From Candidatus Electrothrix rattekaaiensis (GTDB lineage Bacteria; Desulfobacterota; Desulfobulbia; Desulfobulbales; Desulfobulbaceae): a DNA stretch of 64,000 nt. The position numbers and the translations under genes were made by a program. Below, one piece after another: positions 17,909-26,883 of the stretch. Numbering within the stretch: the first letter of the stretch is position 1; each line of letters starts with the position of its first letter. The DNA lies in assembly GCA_032595675.1 (NCBI GenBank), contig JAVQMD010000001.1, positions 1,086,640 to 1,150,639 on the forward strand, read 5' to 3'. The notes beneath the pieces were generated by a model. That model made no database searches, was not told where the DNA came from, and saw only the letters and a program-made list of their open reading frames with translations.

Positions 17909-19270
17909 ATGCCCCGTATTCTTATTGTAGATGACGAGTTAAGTATGCGTGATTTTCTCAAAATTTTGTTTGAGAATGAGGGCTACGAAGTTTTTGTCGC
18001 GTCTAATGCAGCCACAGCGTTGGATGTCGCGGTGAAAGATCCTTTTGATGTTGTTATTACTGACATTCGTATGCCCGGCATGAACGGTCTTGAATTGCTG
18101 GCAGAGTTGAAACAACATTTTCCTGATTTACCCGTGGTTATGATCACAGCGTATGCCTCGCCCGATGATGCTGTGCAGGCAATGAGGCAGGGTGCCTTTG
18201 ATTATATTACCAAGCCCTTTCATGTTGATGAGCTGAAAAATGTTATCAGGACAGCGGTTCAGCGGAAAACATCGGCGGAAAAAACTGAGACCGGGGAGAA
18301 CTTTGCCGGAATTATCGGTTCCAGCCCGGAAATACTGCGCATTTATGACCTGATCAGGCGAGTGGCACCCACCCCGGCCAGTGTACTTATCTATGGTGAA
18401 TCAGGAACCGGAAAGGAACTGGTTGCCAAGGCTATTCATGAGCATTCCAAAGTTGCGGCAAATCCCTTTGTTCCGATCACATGCAGCGCAATACCGGAAA
18501 GTCTCCTTGAAAGCGAACTGTTCGGCCATGTCAAAGGCTCCTTTACAGGGGCTGTGGCTGATAAACCTGGGCTTTTTCAGCAGGCCGATTCAGGCACGGC
18601 CTTTCTTGATGAGATCGGTGAACTCACTCCCATTATCCAGACCAAGCTTTTGCGGGTGCTTCAGGAACGCGAGTTCATGCCGGTGGGGTCGACAAAGACA
18701 AAGCAGGTTAATGTCCGCATCATCTCTGCAACCAATCGGAATCTGGAAGACGAGATCATGGAGAAACGCTTCCGGGAGGATCTCTTCTACCGTTTGGCTG
18801 TTGTGCCGATTCGGGTGCCACCGCTCAGAGAGCGCAAAGGAGATGTTCCTCTGCTGGTAGATTATTTCCTGAAAAAATATTCCGAACTGTTTGGCAAAGA
18901 AATACAAACCATTTCTTCATACGGTCTTGAAGTTTTGATGGACTACAACTTCCCAGGCAATGTGCGGGAACTTGAAAATATTATTGAACGCGGGGTGGCC
19001 CTTGAGGCATCCAATATTATTCTTCCAGAAAGCCTTATACTTTCCCGGAAGGAGAAAGTAGGTTCCCAGAAAGAACCTTTATTTGTCGGGGCCCAAGATG
19101 AGCGAGAATTGTTTGATCGGGGGATGGAGGATATCCTGATCGACTTAGAAACCAGAATGATCAGGCATGCGCTTGATGTAGCTGAAGGGTCGAAGATGCG
19201 GGCTGCTGAACTCCTCAAGGTCAGCTTTAGATCTTTTCGTTATAAAACGAAAAAATACGAGATTGATTGA
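17909..19270 (+). CDS. pilR: Sigma-54-dependent response regulator, PilR/NtrC type
   Basis: 453 aa with receiver, AAA+ and Fis-type HTH domains. The receiver has VDDE and the phospho-acceptor Asp52 (VVITDIRMPG). The AAA+ domain has Walker A GESGTGKE (about 163-170), GSFTGA in the sigma-54 contact loop (usual form GAFTGA), and LDEIGEL as Walker B. The C-terminus ETRMIRHAL...RAAELLKVSFRSFRYKTKKYEID resembles PilR of Geobacter-type bacteria. It activates sigma-54 promoters when phosphorylated. The kinase gene follows after 71 nt, making a cognate pair. No pilA lies in the window, so assignment to pilin control rests on similarity. Confidence 0.85.
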   Translation: MPRILIVDDELSMRDFLKILFENEGYEVFVASNAATALDVAVKDPFDVVITDIRMPGMNGLELLAELKQHFPDLPVVMITAYASPDDAVQAMRQGAFDYITKPFHVDELKNVIRTAVQRKTSAEKTETGENFAGIIGSSPEILRIYDLIRRVAPTPASVLIYGESGTGKELVAKAIHEHSKVAANPFVPITCSAIPESLLESELFGHVKGSFTGAVADKPGLFQQADSGTAFLDEIGELTPIIQTKLLRVLQEREFMPVGSTKTKQVNVRIISATNRNLEDEIMEKRFREDLFYRLAVVPIRVPPLRERKGDVPLLVDYFLKKYSELFGKEIQTISSYGLEVLMDYNFPGNVRELENIIERGVALEASNIILPESLILSRKEKVGSQKEPLFVGAQDERELFDRGMEDILIDLETRMIRHALDVAEGSKMRAAELLKVSFRSFRYKTKKYEID

Positions 19271-19341
19271 AACGGGAAAGAAAGGCTTGCTGACCGTATT
19301 TTTTTATCCACCGGTTTGAAGAAGAATATGAAAAATATATT

Positions 19342-21084
19342 ATGTCTATAAATAAACTTATCAACGAGTTGAAACCCATACGAGACTCAAAAGAACAGTT
19401 GCGTCGTCACCTAGTTTGGATGATCACGACAAGGGTGATACTTTTTACTCTGCTGATCGCGGTGACGGTGGTCCTACAGAGTTTGGGGCGTAATGTTATT
19501 CTGCCCCCCAACGCTGTGACAATGGCTTTTCTCTCGGTGGTGTTTATCTACTCTATCGGATCAGCCGGGCTTTTGCAGACAAAAACCAGTCATCTGCCAC
19601 GGTTCGGGCTTATTCAGGTTCTTTCAGATACGGTATTTTCTGCTTTATTGGTGCTGGGCACCGGGTGTAGTCAATCTATCTTTAGGCCGATCTTTATCTT
19701 TCCTGTCCTTATTGGAGGATTGAATCTGAATCGGATCGGAGGACTTTTGGCCGCCACAGCTTCTTCTGTCTTGTATGGGGCGATTCTTCTCAGCGAGTAT
19801 CTTGAATATATTCCTCCTTTTTATTCTCATACCAATTATATTCCGCCAGATTACTTTCTTGATGTTGTGAATAAGTTTGCGGTTTACGTCGTTCTTTTTT
19901 TTGCTATCGGTCTGTCGAGCAGCATTGTCGCTGCAAGGCTGCGCAGGACCGAAGAAGCACTTTCCAGGACTTCTGTGCAGTTTGATCGTCTCAATCTTCT
20001 CTATAAGCAGATCTTTGATGATATTAATACCGGTATTATTACTGTTGAGAGCAGAAATCTGGTCACTTCGTGCAATATGGCCTTTGAAAAGATAACAGGA
20101 TTTTCTGCGGAGAAAATTATCGGTCTTCCTTTTGATACTTTTTTCCCGGCAATGATTCTCACGGAACATGATGAGAGCAAGCAGGTAGTTGGTCTCACAA
20201 GAGAGGACGGTGGTTCTATCCGGGTCAGGTTTACCTTGGCGCAGTTGAATCTTCCTCCTGACCCTGATGTGCAAGATGGTCGGGATGATGCACGCTGTAA
20301 GGTGATCACCATGCAGGATATCAGCGTATTGGAAAAGATGGAGCGGCAGGTCAGAGACAGTGAAAAAATGGCAACTATCGGTGAATTGAGCGGTGGTATT
20401 GCCCATGATTTTCGTAATCCCTTGGCAGCTATTTCTGGATCTGCGCAGATTTTGAGTGTCCATATTAGAGAGCGGCAGAAAGAGTCTGATGATCCGATCA
20501 TCAGCACCAACCGGCATTTGACAGATATTATCCTGCGGGAATCAGACAGGATGGAGAAGACGATCAATGATTTTCTGCAATTTGCACATCCCAAAGAGCT
20601 GGTTCCAGAGTGGTTTAATCTGAAACGGGTGGTTTTCGATGCTGTCCGGCAAATACAGGGAAAGAAGTCTCGTTATCCTGGATGCACTATATTGGCTGAT
20701 ATTCCAGGAAATCTTGACTGCTGGGGAGACCGGCAGCAGGTACAGATTGTGTTAGCGCATCTCCTGGAAAATAGTTGTTTTGCTTCGAGGGACTGTGCTG
20801 AACCTATTATTGTCCGGGTTGAAGAAGAGCAGAAAGAACAGGTTGATCTCTGTATTGCGGTCATTGATAAGGGGACGGGGATAACTGATAGGATCCGTGA
20901 TAAGGTGTTCACCCCTTTTGTTTCCGGTCGGGAGAACAGTGCCGGGCTTGGTCTGGCCATTGTCCAACAGTTTATTGAACAGCACGGCGGTACAGTGACG
21001 CTTTTGGAACCAGAAGAGGGCTGTATTGTCGAAATACGGCTACCTCTCCCGGCTTTAACTGAGGATGAAGAAGAAATAGGTTGA
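19342..21084 (+). CDS. pilS: PilS-type sensor histidine kinase
   Basis: A 580-aa membrane kinase. Up to six helices occupy the first 200 residues, as in PilS. A PAS domain follows (about 215-320: YKQIFDDINTGIITVESRNLVTSCN). The HisKA motif GELSGGIAHDFRNPLAAISGSAQIL carries the phospho-acceptor His355. The ATPase domain has an N-box (LLENSCFASRD), DKGTGI and GLGLAIVQQF. It is expected to phosphorylate the upstream response regulator. It is convergent with murA, whose stop codon lies 7 nt from that of pilS, so the two transcripts must overlap. Confidence 0.85.
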   Translation: MSINKLINELKPIRDSKEQLRRHLVWMITTRVILFTLLIAVTVVLQSLGRNVILPPNAVTMAFLSVVFIYSIGSAGLLQTKTSHLPRFGLIQVLSDTVFSALLVLGTGCSQSIFRPIFIFPVLIGGLNLNRIGGLLAATASSVLYGAILLSEYLEYIPPFYSHTNYIPPDYFLDVVNKFAVYVVLFFAIGLSSSIVAARLRRTEEALSRTSVQFDRLNLLYKQIFDDINTGIITVESRNLVTSCNMAFEKITGFSAEKIIGLPFDTFFPAMILTEHDESKQVVGLTREDGGSIRVRFTLAQLNLPPDPDVQDGRDDARCKVITMQDISVLEKMERQVRDSEKMATIGELSGGIAHDFRNPLAAISGSAQILSVHIRERQKESDDPIISTNRHLTDIILRESDRMEKTINDFLQFAHPKELVPEWFNLKRVVFDAVRQIQGKKSRYPGCTILADIPGNLDCWGDRQQVQIVLAHLLENSCFASRDCAEPIIVRVEEEQKEQVDLCIAVIDKGTGITDRIRDKVFTPFVSGRENSAGLGLAIVQQFIEQHGGTVTLLEPEEGCIVEIRLPLPALTEDEEEIG

Positions 21085-21091
21085 TGGGCAA

Positions 21092-22375
21092 TTAGCCAGC
21101 AATTTGCTCTATCTCGGCACCAACCTGGCGGAGTTTCTCCACCATATTTTCATATCCTCGTTCAAGATGATATATTCTAGATATTTCAGTTGTACCTGAT
21201 GCAGACAGGCCTGCAATGACAAGAGAGGCCGAGGCCCGCAGATCTGTGGCCATCATAGGTGCCCCAATGAGTTTGTTGCGGGCAATCCCGTTGACAACCG
21301 CCGTGGCTCCATCGATATTGATTTTTGCTCCTAGGCGTTGCAGCTCGGCAACATGCATGAAACGATTTTCAAAGATTGTTTCATGGATAATGGAAGTTCC
21401 GTTGCATTGGATCATCAGGGCCATGAATTGGGCCTGGAGATCGGTGGGAAATCCGGGGTAGGGCATGGTGGTGATATCAACAGCCTGTAAAGGACAGCGT
21501 TGTCCCTGTTCATTGATAGGGCAGGAGGCAATGATACTGCTCTTCTTTGCCTCTATGGTCATGCCGATCGCTTGAAGTTTTTCCATGAGGATCGGTAGGT
21601 GCGAGGGATCACAGTCGGTTATTTTCAGTTCTCCGCCGGTGGCTCCGACCGCTATGGCATAGGTGCCCGCCTCGATGCGATCTGGAATAATTGTTGCCTC
21701 GGTGGCCTGTAAGGAGGTAATACCGGTCACTGTGAGGCAATCCGTGTCCCGGCCTTCAATCTTTGCCCCCATTGCGGTGAGCATATCGATGAGATTGCCC
21801 ACCTCTGGTTCTTTGGCCGCATTACGGATAAGCGTTGTTCCGCTTGCCTTAACTGAGGCCATGAGCACATTTTCTGTTCCGGTGACCGAAGGGATATCAA
21901 AATAAATCGTATTGCCGGTCAGCGTTCCCTCAACCCGTGCCTCCACGTAGCCGCTCTCAAGATGCGTGACTGCACCGAGCTGCTCAAAACCGCGCAAGTG
22001 GAAATTGATGGGCCGGGCACCGATGGCGCAGCCGCCGGGCAGAGAGACCCGAGCGCGACCGGTCCGGGTGAGCAGAGGGCCCAGAACCAGGACCGAAGCC
22101 CGCATGGTCTTGACCAGATCGTAAGGAGCTTCTGCGCCGGTCAAATCGGTTGTGTTGATCTGCACGGAACCGCCGGACCGTTCCCAGCTTGCGCCCAAGG
22201 TTTGGAGAAGCATGAGCATGGTGCGGGTATCGCGGAGGTCCGGGACGTTGTGGAGGGTGTAGGTTCCCGGAGCCAGTAGGGTCGCTGCCAGCAGCGGAAG
22301 GGCTGCATTTTTTGCACCGCTGACCTTGATGCTTCCCCGCAAAGGGTGTCCGCCGTTGATTCGTATTTTATCCAT
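21092..22375 (-). CDS. murA: UDP-N-acetylglucosamine 1-carboxyvinyltransferase
   Basis: A 427-aa enzyme, full length for MurA. It opens [34 protein letters not shown], with the conserved KNAALP. The active-site Cys lies in [40 protein letters not shown] and [16 protein letters not shown] are further family motifs. It transfers enolpyruvate from PEP to UDP-GlcNAc, the first committed step of peptidoglycan synthesis in the cytoplasm. The Cys is the fosfomycin target position, so the enzyme should be of the sensitive type. It is a single gene, convergent with pilS. Confidence 0.95.
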   Translation of the reverse strand: MDKIRINGGHPLRGSIKVSGAKNAALPLLAATLLAPGTYTLHNVPDLRDTRTMLMLLQTLGASWERSGGSVQINTTDLTGAEAPYDLVKTMRASVLVLGPLLTRTGRARVSLPGGCAIGARPINFHLRGFEQLGAVTHLESGYVEARVEGTLTGNTIYFDIPSVTGTENVLMASVKASGTTLIRNAAKEPEVGNLIDMLTAMGAKIEGRDTDCLTVTGITSLQATEATIIPDRIEAGTYAIAVGATGGELKITDCDPSHLPILMEKLQAIGMTIEAKKSSIIASCPINEQGQRCPLQAVDITTMPYPGFPTDLQAQFMALMIQCNGTSIIHETIFENRFMHVAELQRLGAKINIDGATAVVNGIARNKLIGAPMMATDLRASASLVIAGLSASGTTEISRIYHLERGYENMVEKLRQVGAEIEQIAG

Positions 22376-22620
22376 TGCGTTTATTGGTGATTATGCTGTT
22401 ATAGGCCGGGAGCGGCTGCTCATGATTTCCGGTAGGATATCCATCCTGCGGCAAATCAATGTTCATCTTTCTTCGCAAGATAACCGTTGAGTTGATGCGA
22501 TGTGCCATCCTAAAAAGCGACGGTCTTTTTGTCAAGACAATCGGAAGACGGATCAGGTCGATGACTGGGAACTTTGTTGAAATATTGGTGAAAAAGGCAT
22601 GCTATGTACTTTTCTTGTGC

Positions 22621-22648
22621 TTGACAAAGGAAGATTTTTCCATATACT
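22621..22648 (+). promoter_or_regulatory. Strong sigma-70 promoter for the DUF1161 gene
   Basis: TTGACA at 22621-22626, a 16-nt spacer and TATACT at 22643-22648 are close to consensus. The predicted start lies near 22655, giving a leader of about 90 nt. The rest of 22376-22747 shows no convincing gene; a 64-codon frame at 22459-22653 ends inside this promoter and lacks a ribosome site. Confidence 0.65.
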
Positions 22649-22747
22649 CTTAAAAAAAGATATCCGCCAACCTACTATAGGTTCATCCTCTGTCGACAGG
22701 AGCTTGGATCAGCGTGGATTTTCTGGGCCATTCATGGAGGGGAACTG

Positions 22748-23440
22748 ATGAAAAGCGTTATTGTGTTTTGTGCAATCATATTGGGTGCGGGGCAGGCTGC
22801 CGCCGCTATCAAAGACTGCGGGGAGCTGAAGGCTGAGATAGCTGCTAAGCTTGTCTCGGCAGGCGTGGCCTCATTTGTTCTTGATATTGTGGATAAGGAC
22901 TGGACAGGTACCGGAAGAATAATAGGCCGCTGTCAGGGAGGAACAAAGAGGATAGTGCGCCGTATGGGACTACCCACTTCTGCGCCTTGGGGCGGGCAGG
23001 CAGATACGCCTCCACGTCACTCCTCATCACTTGCAAGTGGTATTAAAAATTGTGAAGAGCTCAAGTCCGAGATAGCTACAAAGCTGGCTACTGCAGGCAT
23101 ATCTCCGGCTGTTCTTGCTATTGTGGATAGAAACTGGGCTGGTGCCGGAAGAATAGTAGGCAGCTGCGAGAACGGAACAAAGAGAATAGTGCGTACTCCA
23201 GAAGTCGGTTTTGTGTCTGAGGATGGACAGGCAGATAGATCTACCCGGTTCTCTGTAACATTTTCTTATGGTATCAAAGACTGTGAGGAGCTGGAGGACG
23301 AGATAGCTGCAAAGTTGCTCGCCAATGGCGTATCCTCGTTTGTTCTTGCCATTGTGGATAAGGATCGGACAGGTTCTGGAAAGATACTGGGAAGATGCGA
23401 GAACGGAACAAAGAGGATTATCCGGTTACAAGGCCGTTAA
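22748..23440 (+). CDS. Secreted protein with three tandem DUF1161-like domains
   Basis: 230 aa with a short signal peptide (about 1-20: MKSVIVFCAIILGAGQAAAA). Three copies of a domain of about 52 residues follow at about 20-75, 98-150 and 175-228. Each runs (I)K(D/N)CxELKxEIAxKL...GV..FVL.IVDK...GxGxI(I/V)GxCxxGTKRI(V/I)R, with two Cys that could pair. The pattern fits DUF1161, known as short single-domain periplasmic proteins of unknown role. The repeats are joined by linkers of about 25 residues. GGAGGGGAACTG precedes the ATG. No partner gene is evident; the next gene encodes a lipoprotein. Confidence 0.75.
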   Translation: MKSVIVFCAIILGAGQAAAAIKDCGELKAEIAAKLVSAGVASFVLDIVDKDWTGTGRIIGRCQGGTKRIVRRMGLPTSAPWGGQADTPPRHSSSLASGIKNCEELKSEIATKLATAGISPAVLAIVDRNWAGAGRIVGSCENGTKRIVRTPEVGFVSEDGQADRSTRFSVTFSYGIKDCEELEDEIAAKLLANGVSSFVLAIVDKDRTGSGKILGRCENGTKRIIRLQGR

Positions 23441-23635
23441 GGAATGAGTCTTTAATAACTGTCGCTTTTATAGGGGACGTAGCCCTATTACACTTCCAGA
23501 ATTCGAACCTCTACCCCCGACTTGTAAACCGCATCACTACGCAGCCTGATTATGTTTTTTATTGACTTTCAGAACAAAAGTCGTGTTTGCTTAGTGAGCG
23601 AACTTATGAAAATAAAAGGGAGATAAGGGGGAGTT

Positions 23636-24085
23636 ATGAAATTGTTCATCATCTCTGTTCTTTCGGTTTGTCTGCTTACCTGTTCTGGCTGTGACAACCC
23701 GCTTCAACCGTCTGAAAAGAAGCAGGAATCAAAAGACACTCAGGGAACTGCGCTTATACATATCTCACCGAAAATAATTAAAGGTGATACTGATCAGGAT
23801 TGCAATAACCCTGAGTTTTATAACCAACTTCATTACTATGAGCTCTATATTGATCGCAAGCTGGTGTATAGAAACCGTCTAAGAACAATAAATGAAGAGG
23901 ACGTTTCAACCAAGTGGCAACTCCCCCTTGGTGAACATCAACTCCGGGTCTTTGCTGATGGTTTTGAATCGTATGAAAATCCGATTGAGGTGGTTAAAAA
24001 AACTCAAGCTTCAACTGTTCAGCGTTTTGAAATGGTTCTTCGTCGGAATGAACAGGCTAAAGATAAAAAGACGACCTCTCCTTAG
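23636..24085 (+). CDS. Putative lipoprotein with PEGA-like beta domain
   Basis: 149 aa. MKLFIISVLSVCLLTCSGCDNP is a signal peptide with a lipobox-like LTCSGC, though the -3 residue (Cys) is unusual; cleavage before Cys19 is likeliest. The mature part contains LHYYELYIDRKLVYRNRLRTINEE, then TKWQLPLGEHQLRVFADGFESYENPIEVVKKTQ, which resembles a PEGA-type surface beta-sandwich (LxxGxHxLxVxAxGY). A GGGGGAG ribosome site sits next to the ATG. The role is unknown. The 195 nt between this gene and the preceding one hold nothing else that I can support. Confidence 0.6.
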   Translation: MKLFIISVLSVCLLTCSGCDNPLQPSEKKQESKDTQGTALIHISPKIIKGDTDQDCNNPEFYNQLHYYELYIDRKLVYRNRLRTINEEDVSTKWQLPLGEHQLRVFADGFESYENPIEVVKKTQASTVQRFEMVLRRNEQAKDKKTTSP

Positions 24086-24122
24086 AATGCCTTGATTTGA
24101 TGCTTGGCTCGCCGCTCTTGCC

Positions 24123-25358
24123 TTAGGTGTGCTTGCCCAGACAATCAGCCAGCAGAATAGCCATATGCACAGCTTTAACCTGTTGCCCCTGCCGTGCCAA
24201 CCCCTCCTGATACTGCATCAGGCAACCGGAACAGATGGTGGTGACACAGTCAGGGGATTCGGCAAGGGCCTGTTTACTGCTTTTCTGAAATATCTGCGCA
24301 GAATGTTCAGGGCAGGCAAGATGAAAGAGTCCTCCCTGTCCGCAGCAGAGGGGGCCGTTCTCCGGTTCCAGAATATGCGCTCCTGCTTTGTGCAGGAGAG
24401 AACGTGGTGTACGCATCCCTTTTTCTTTAAAGCGGAGATGACAGGGGTCATGATAGAAGATTCGTTGCTTGGGATGTTCGGGAGTGTCGATACGCGGTAA
24501 GACAGGCAGCTTGTCATCGAAAAACGAGGTGAATTCCTGGACACGATCAGCGAAGGCCACGGCCTTGCCATGCCAAGGATCATGCTCGGTAAACAGGGTA
24601 GGGTAGGCGAGCAGGTGGGAGGAGCAGGACGCGCAGGAGGTAATGATCGGTGCATCTGCAAGTGAAGAAGCAGAAAAAGCCTGGATGTTTTTTCGAGCAA
24701 GCTCGCGGGCCTGCTCTCTTTTACCTGCACTCCAGGCAGCGAGACCGCAGCAATATTGACCATCCGGAACCTGAGCGGGCGGTAGATTACTCTTGTTCAG
24801 CAGGGTCTGGGTTGCCTCAGCGATGGAAGGCTGAATATGACGGGCAAAGCATCCGGTAAAATAGCTGAGAGCTGATGCGGGCTGTTCTTCTTGATCTTGT
24901 CGAGATGGTGTATCGTTGTTTTTCAGCAGGGAAGGCCCTTTTCTTTCTTCCAGTAGGCCAAGTTTGAGGCGCAGGCCGGAAAGAGCAGGCAGGGACTGGA
25001 GGCGTTGCAGACTGATTCCGGCCTTGACCAATCCGTCTAAAAGCACCGGGTGAGTTAACGCATTACAGACCGCTACCTTCTTCAGCCCGTTCGGCCCGTA
25101 AAAGGGTGAGAATGAACTGCGGGCCTGAGAAATAAGGTCTGTGATTGGCAGCTGACGGGGACATACCTGTTCACAGGTACCGCAGAGCAGACAGCGAGAA
25201 AAAAGATCCTCAAAGGTGGTCGACGGATGATCGGCCAGCTTGGTGGTCAGAAGGTGCATCTTGCCCCTGGCAGTCAGCACCTCCCGTCCATCAATCCGAA
25301 AAACCGGACAGACAACAGCACAGGCCCCGCATTTGGCACAATTTAGTTCGGTTGCCAC
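24123..25358 (-). CDS. glcF: Glycolate oxidase iron-sulfur subunit-like protein (GlcF/CCG family)
   Basis: 411 aa. Two 4Fe-4S ferredoxin motifs lie at the N-terminus (CAKCGACAVVCP at about 7-18 and CLLCGTCEQVCP at about 57-68). Two CCG domains follow with DGQYCCGLAAW and NGPLCCGQGG, as in GlcF, LldE and HdrB-like subunits. Such proteins pass electrons from a flavoprotein dehydrogenase to the quinone pool. The flavin subunit (GlcD) is not in the window. The GTG start at 25358 lies inside prfB and overlaps its 3' end by 16 nt, so translation is coupled to prfB. The precise substrate (glycolate or lactate) cannot be decided. Confidence 0.85.
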   Translation of the reverse strand: MATELNCAKCGACAVVCPVFRIDGREVLTARGKMHLLTTKLADHPSTTFEDLFSRCLLCGTCEQVCPRQLPITDLISQARSSFSPFYGPNGLKKVAVCNALTHPVLLDGLVKAGISLQRLQSLPALSGLRLKLGLLEERKGPSLLKNNDTPSRQDQEEQPASALSYFTGCFARHIQPSIAEATQTLLNKSNLPPAQVPDGQYCCGLAAWSAGKREQARELARKNIQAFSASSLADAPIITSCASCSSHLLAYPTLFTEHDPWHGKAVAFADRVQEFTSFFDDKLPVLPRIDTPEHPKQRIFYHDPCHLRFKEKGMRTPRSLLHKAGAHILEPENGPLCCGQGGLFHLACPEHSAQIFQKSSKQALAESPDCVTTICSGCLMQYQEGLARQGQQVKAVHMAILLADCLGKHT

Positions 25359-26456
25359 AGCAGAAAGGCCTTGATAAGCGGATCAAGACGTCCATCAAGA
25401 ACAGCATCCACATTGCCTTCTTCCAGGTCTGTCCGATGATCCTTGATCAAACGGTACGGCTGAAGGACATAGGAGCGGATCTGGCTGCCCCAGGCGATTT
25501 CTTTCTTGTCGCCGTGCAGGCTTTCCTTGGCCTTGGCTTGATCTTCCTGCTGTTTCTCATAGAGCCGGGCCATCAGCATCTTCATGGCCATATCCTTGTT
25601 GCGGTGCTGTGAACGTTCATTCTGGCACTGCACAACTATATTTGTGGGAAGATGGGTTATCCGAATGGCCGAGTCGGTTTTGTTGACATGCTGGCCTCCA
25701 GCACCGCTGGCCCGATAGGTATCTATCCGCAATTCTTTTTCGTCGATCTTTATCTCTATGGTATCGTCCAATTCTGGTAAAACCATAACCGAGGCAAAAG
25801 AGGTGTGTCGTCGCCCAGAAGAATCAAAGGGCGATATGCGCACCAGTCTATGGATACCGACCTCGGATCTGGTATAGCCGTAGGCATTTTTTCCTTTAAT
25901 ACGAATGGTTACCGACTTGGTTCCAGCCTCGTCACCGGGCAGATAATCAAGGATATCGCTCGGGAAATCATGGGTTTCAGCCCAGCGCAGATACATGCGC
26001 AGGAGAATACCCACCCAGTCCTGAGCCTCGGTACCGCCTGCTCCGGCGTGGATAGTGAGCAGGGCGTTGCTGTCGTCATGCTCACCGTCGAACATGCATT
26101 CCAGTTCAACCAAGTCGACCCGCTGGCGCAGTTGGGTCAGTGAAGCCTCAACTTCTTTTTGGGTCTCCAGATCTTGCTCCTCAATAGCCATGTCAAGGAG
26201 CATATCTGCCTCTTCCAGATCCTGGAAGTTCTGTTCCCAATTTTTGACCAGATCCTGCAACTGGCCCAATTGTTTTTGGACTTTTTTTGCGTTGGTCTGG
26301 TCGTTCCAGAAGTTGAGCTCCAGAGACTCTGATTCCAGTCGTTCAATGTCGAGTTTTTTGCCGTCTAAGTCAAAGATGCTCCTTCAGGGTGAGCATTTTC
26401 TCTTTCAGTTCCTGGAGCTTTTGTTTTGCTTCCGCAGTTTCGTTCAGTTCAGCCAT
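25343..26456 (-). CDS. prfB: Peptide chain release factor 2 with programmed +1 frameshift
   Basis: The ATG at 26456 opens MAELNETAEAKQKLQELKEK and reaches an in-frame TGA after 28 codons (26372-26370). Shifting +1 at CTT-T-GAC continues LDGKKLDIERLESES and the full RF2, about 370 aa in all. The anticodon-like SPF (VRISPFDSSG) and the catalytic GGQ (SGAGGQHVNKTDSAIR) are present. RF2 ends translation at UGA and UAA. Because the stop bypassed is UGA, low RF2 increases its own synthesis, the known autoregulation. An AP2-like gene lies upstream and glcF overlaps downstream. Confidence 0.96.
26369..26385 (-). promoter_or_regulatory. Programmed +1 frameshift site of prfB
   Basis: The minus strand reads AAGGAG-CAT-CTT-TGA-C. 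AAGGAG is the internal Shine-Dalgarno element, set three nucleotides before the CTT slippery codon as in the classical AGGGGG-TAT-CTT-TGA-C. It is a slightly weaker match than in E. coli. CUU slips to UUU and reads GAC next. Confidence 0.93.
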
Positions 26457-26553
26457 TCTTGTGTTCCTTATTGTTCTTCTTTCTTTTGCGTAGAACGGGG
26501 CTTTATCCCTGTTTACGCTATTTTTACGGTAATTGAAGGTGCTTGGTCAAGCC

Positions 26554-26862
26554 TTATTTTACGGAGCCGAACATCTGTTCATAGGCCTCATTGCGCATTT
26601 TGGCCATTCGTTTGACCGGGAAATTACTTTTTTCGTCCAAGCTATGTTTGAGAATATATTCGTCCCGCATGAGAGCCGCGACCTTGGCTGTGCTGTATCC
26701 CGCATCGGTTTTCATTTTACCGCTGGCCTTGCGCACGGTAAATTTCCAGCTTCCGTCTTCATCCCGACTTACGCCGATATAATCTCTTGTTTTTGTCACC
26801 TTGGCCTGCCCTCCTGAATTTATCCTCAGTCTATTCAGTGCATTTTTTCTTATAATCCTCAT
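26554..26862 (-). CDS. Small AP2/ERF-like DNA-binding protein
   Basis: About 102 aa from the ATG at 26862; a TTG at 26877 is the alternative start. The core TRDYIGVSRDEDGSWKFTVRK, then GYSTAKVAALMRDEY and a final NFP, matches the AP2/ERF layout (YxGVxxxxxGxW...R...G.ySTaxxAAxxxD...NFP) with three strands and one helix. In bacteria AP2 domains usually sit in HNH homing endonucleases; here no nuclease domain is present. The basic N-terminus (RIIRKNALNRLRIN) may add DNA contacts. The gene lies between lnt (22 nt) and prfB (98 nt) on the same strand. A regulatory role is inference. Confidence 0.6.
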   Translation of the reverse strand: MRIIRKNALNRLRINSGGQAKVTKTRDYIGVSRDEDGSWKFTVRKASGKMKTDAGYSTAKVAALMRDEYILKHSLDEKSNFPVKRMAKMRNEAYEQMFGSVK

Positions 26863-26883
26863 TAACTTAACTCGCAAGCTCCG

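Noticed and set aside
22459-22653. 64-codon frame upstream of the DUF1161 gene
   Set aside because: It has no ribosome site, overlaps the strong promoter at 22621-22648 and has no recognisable pattern.
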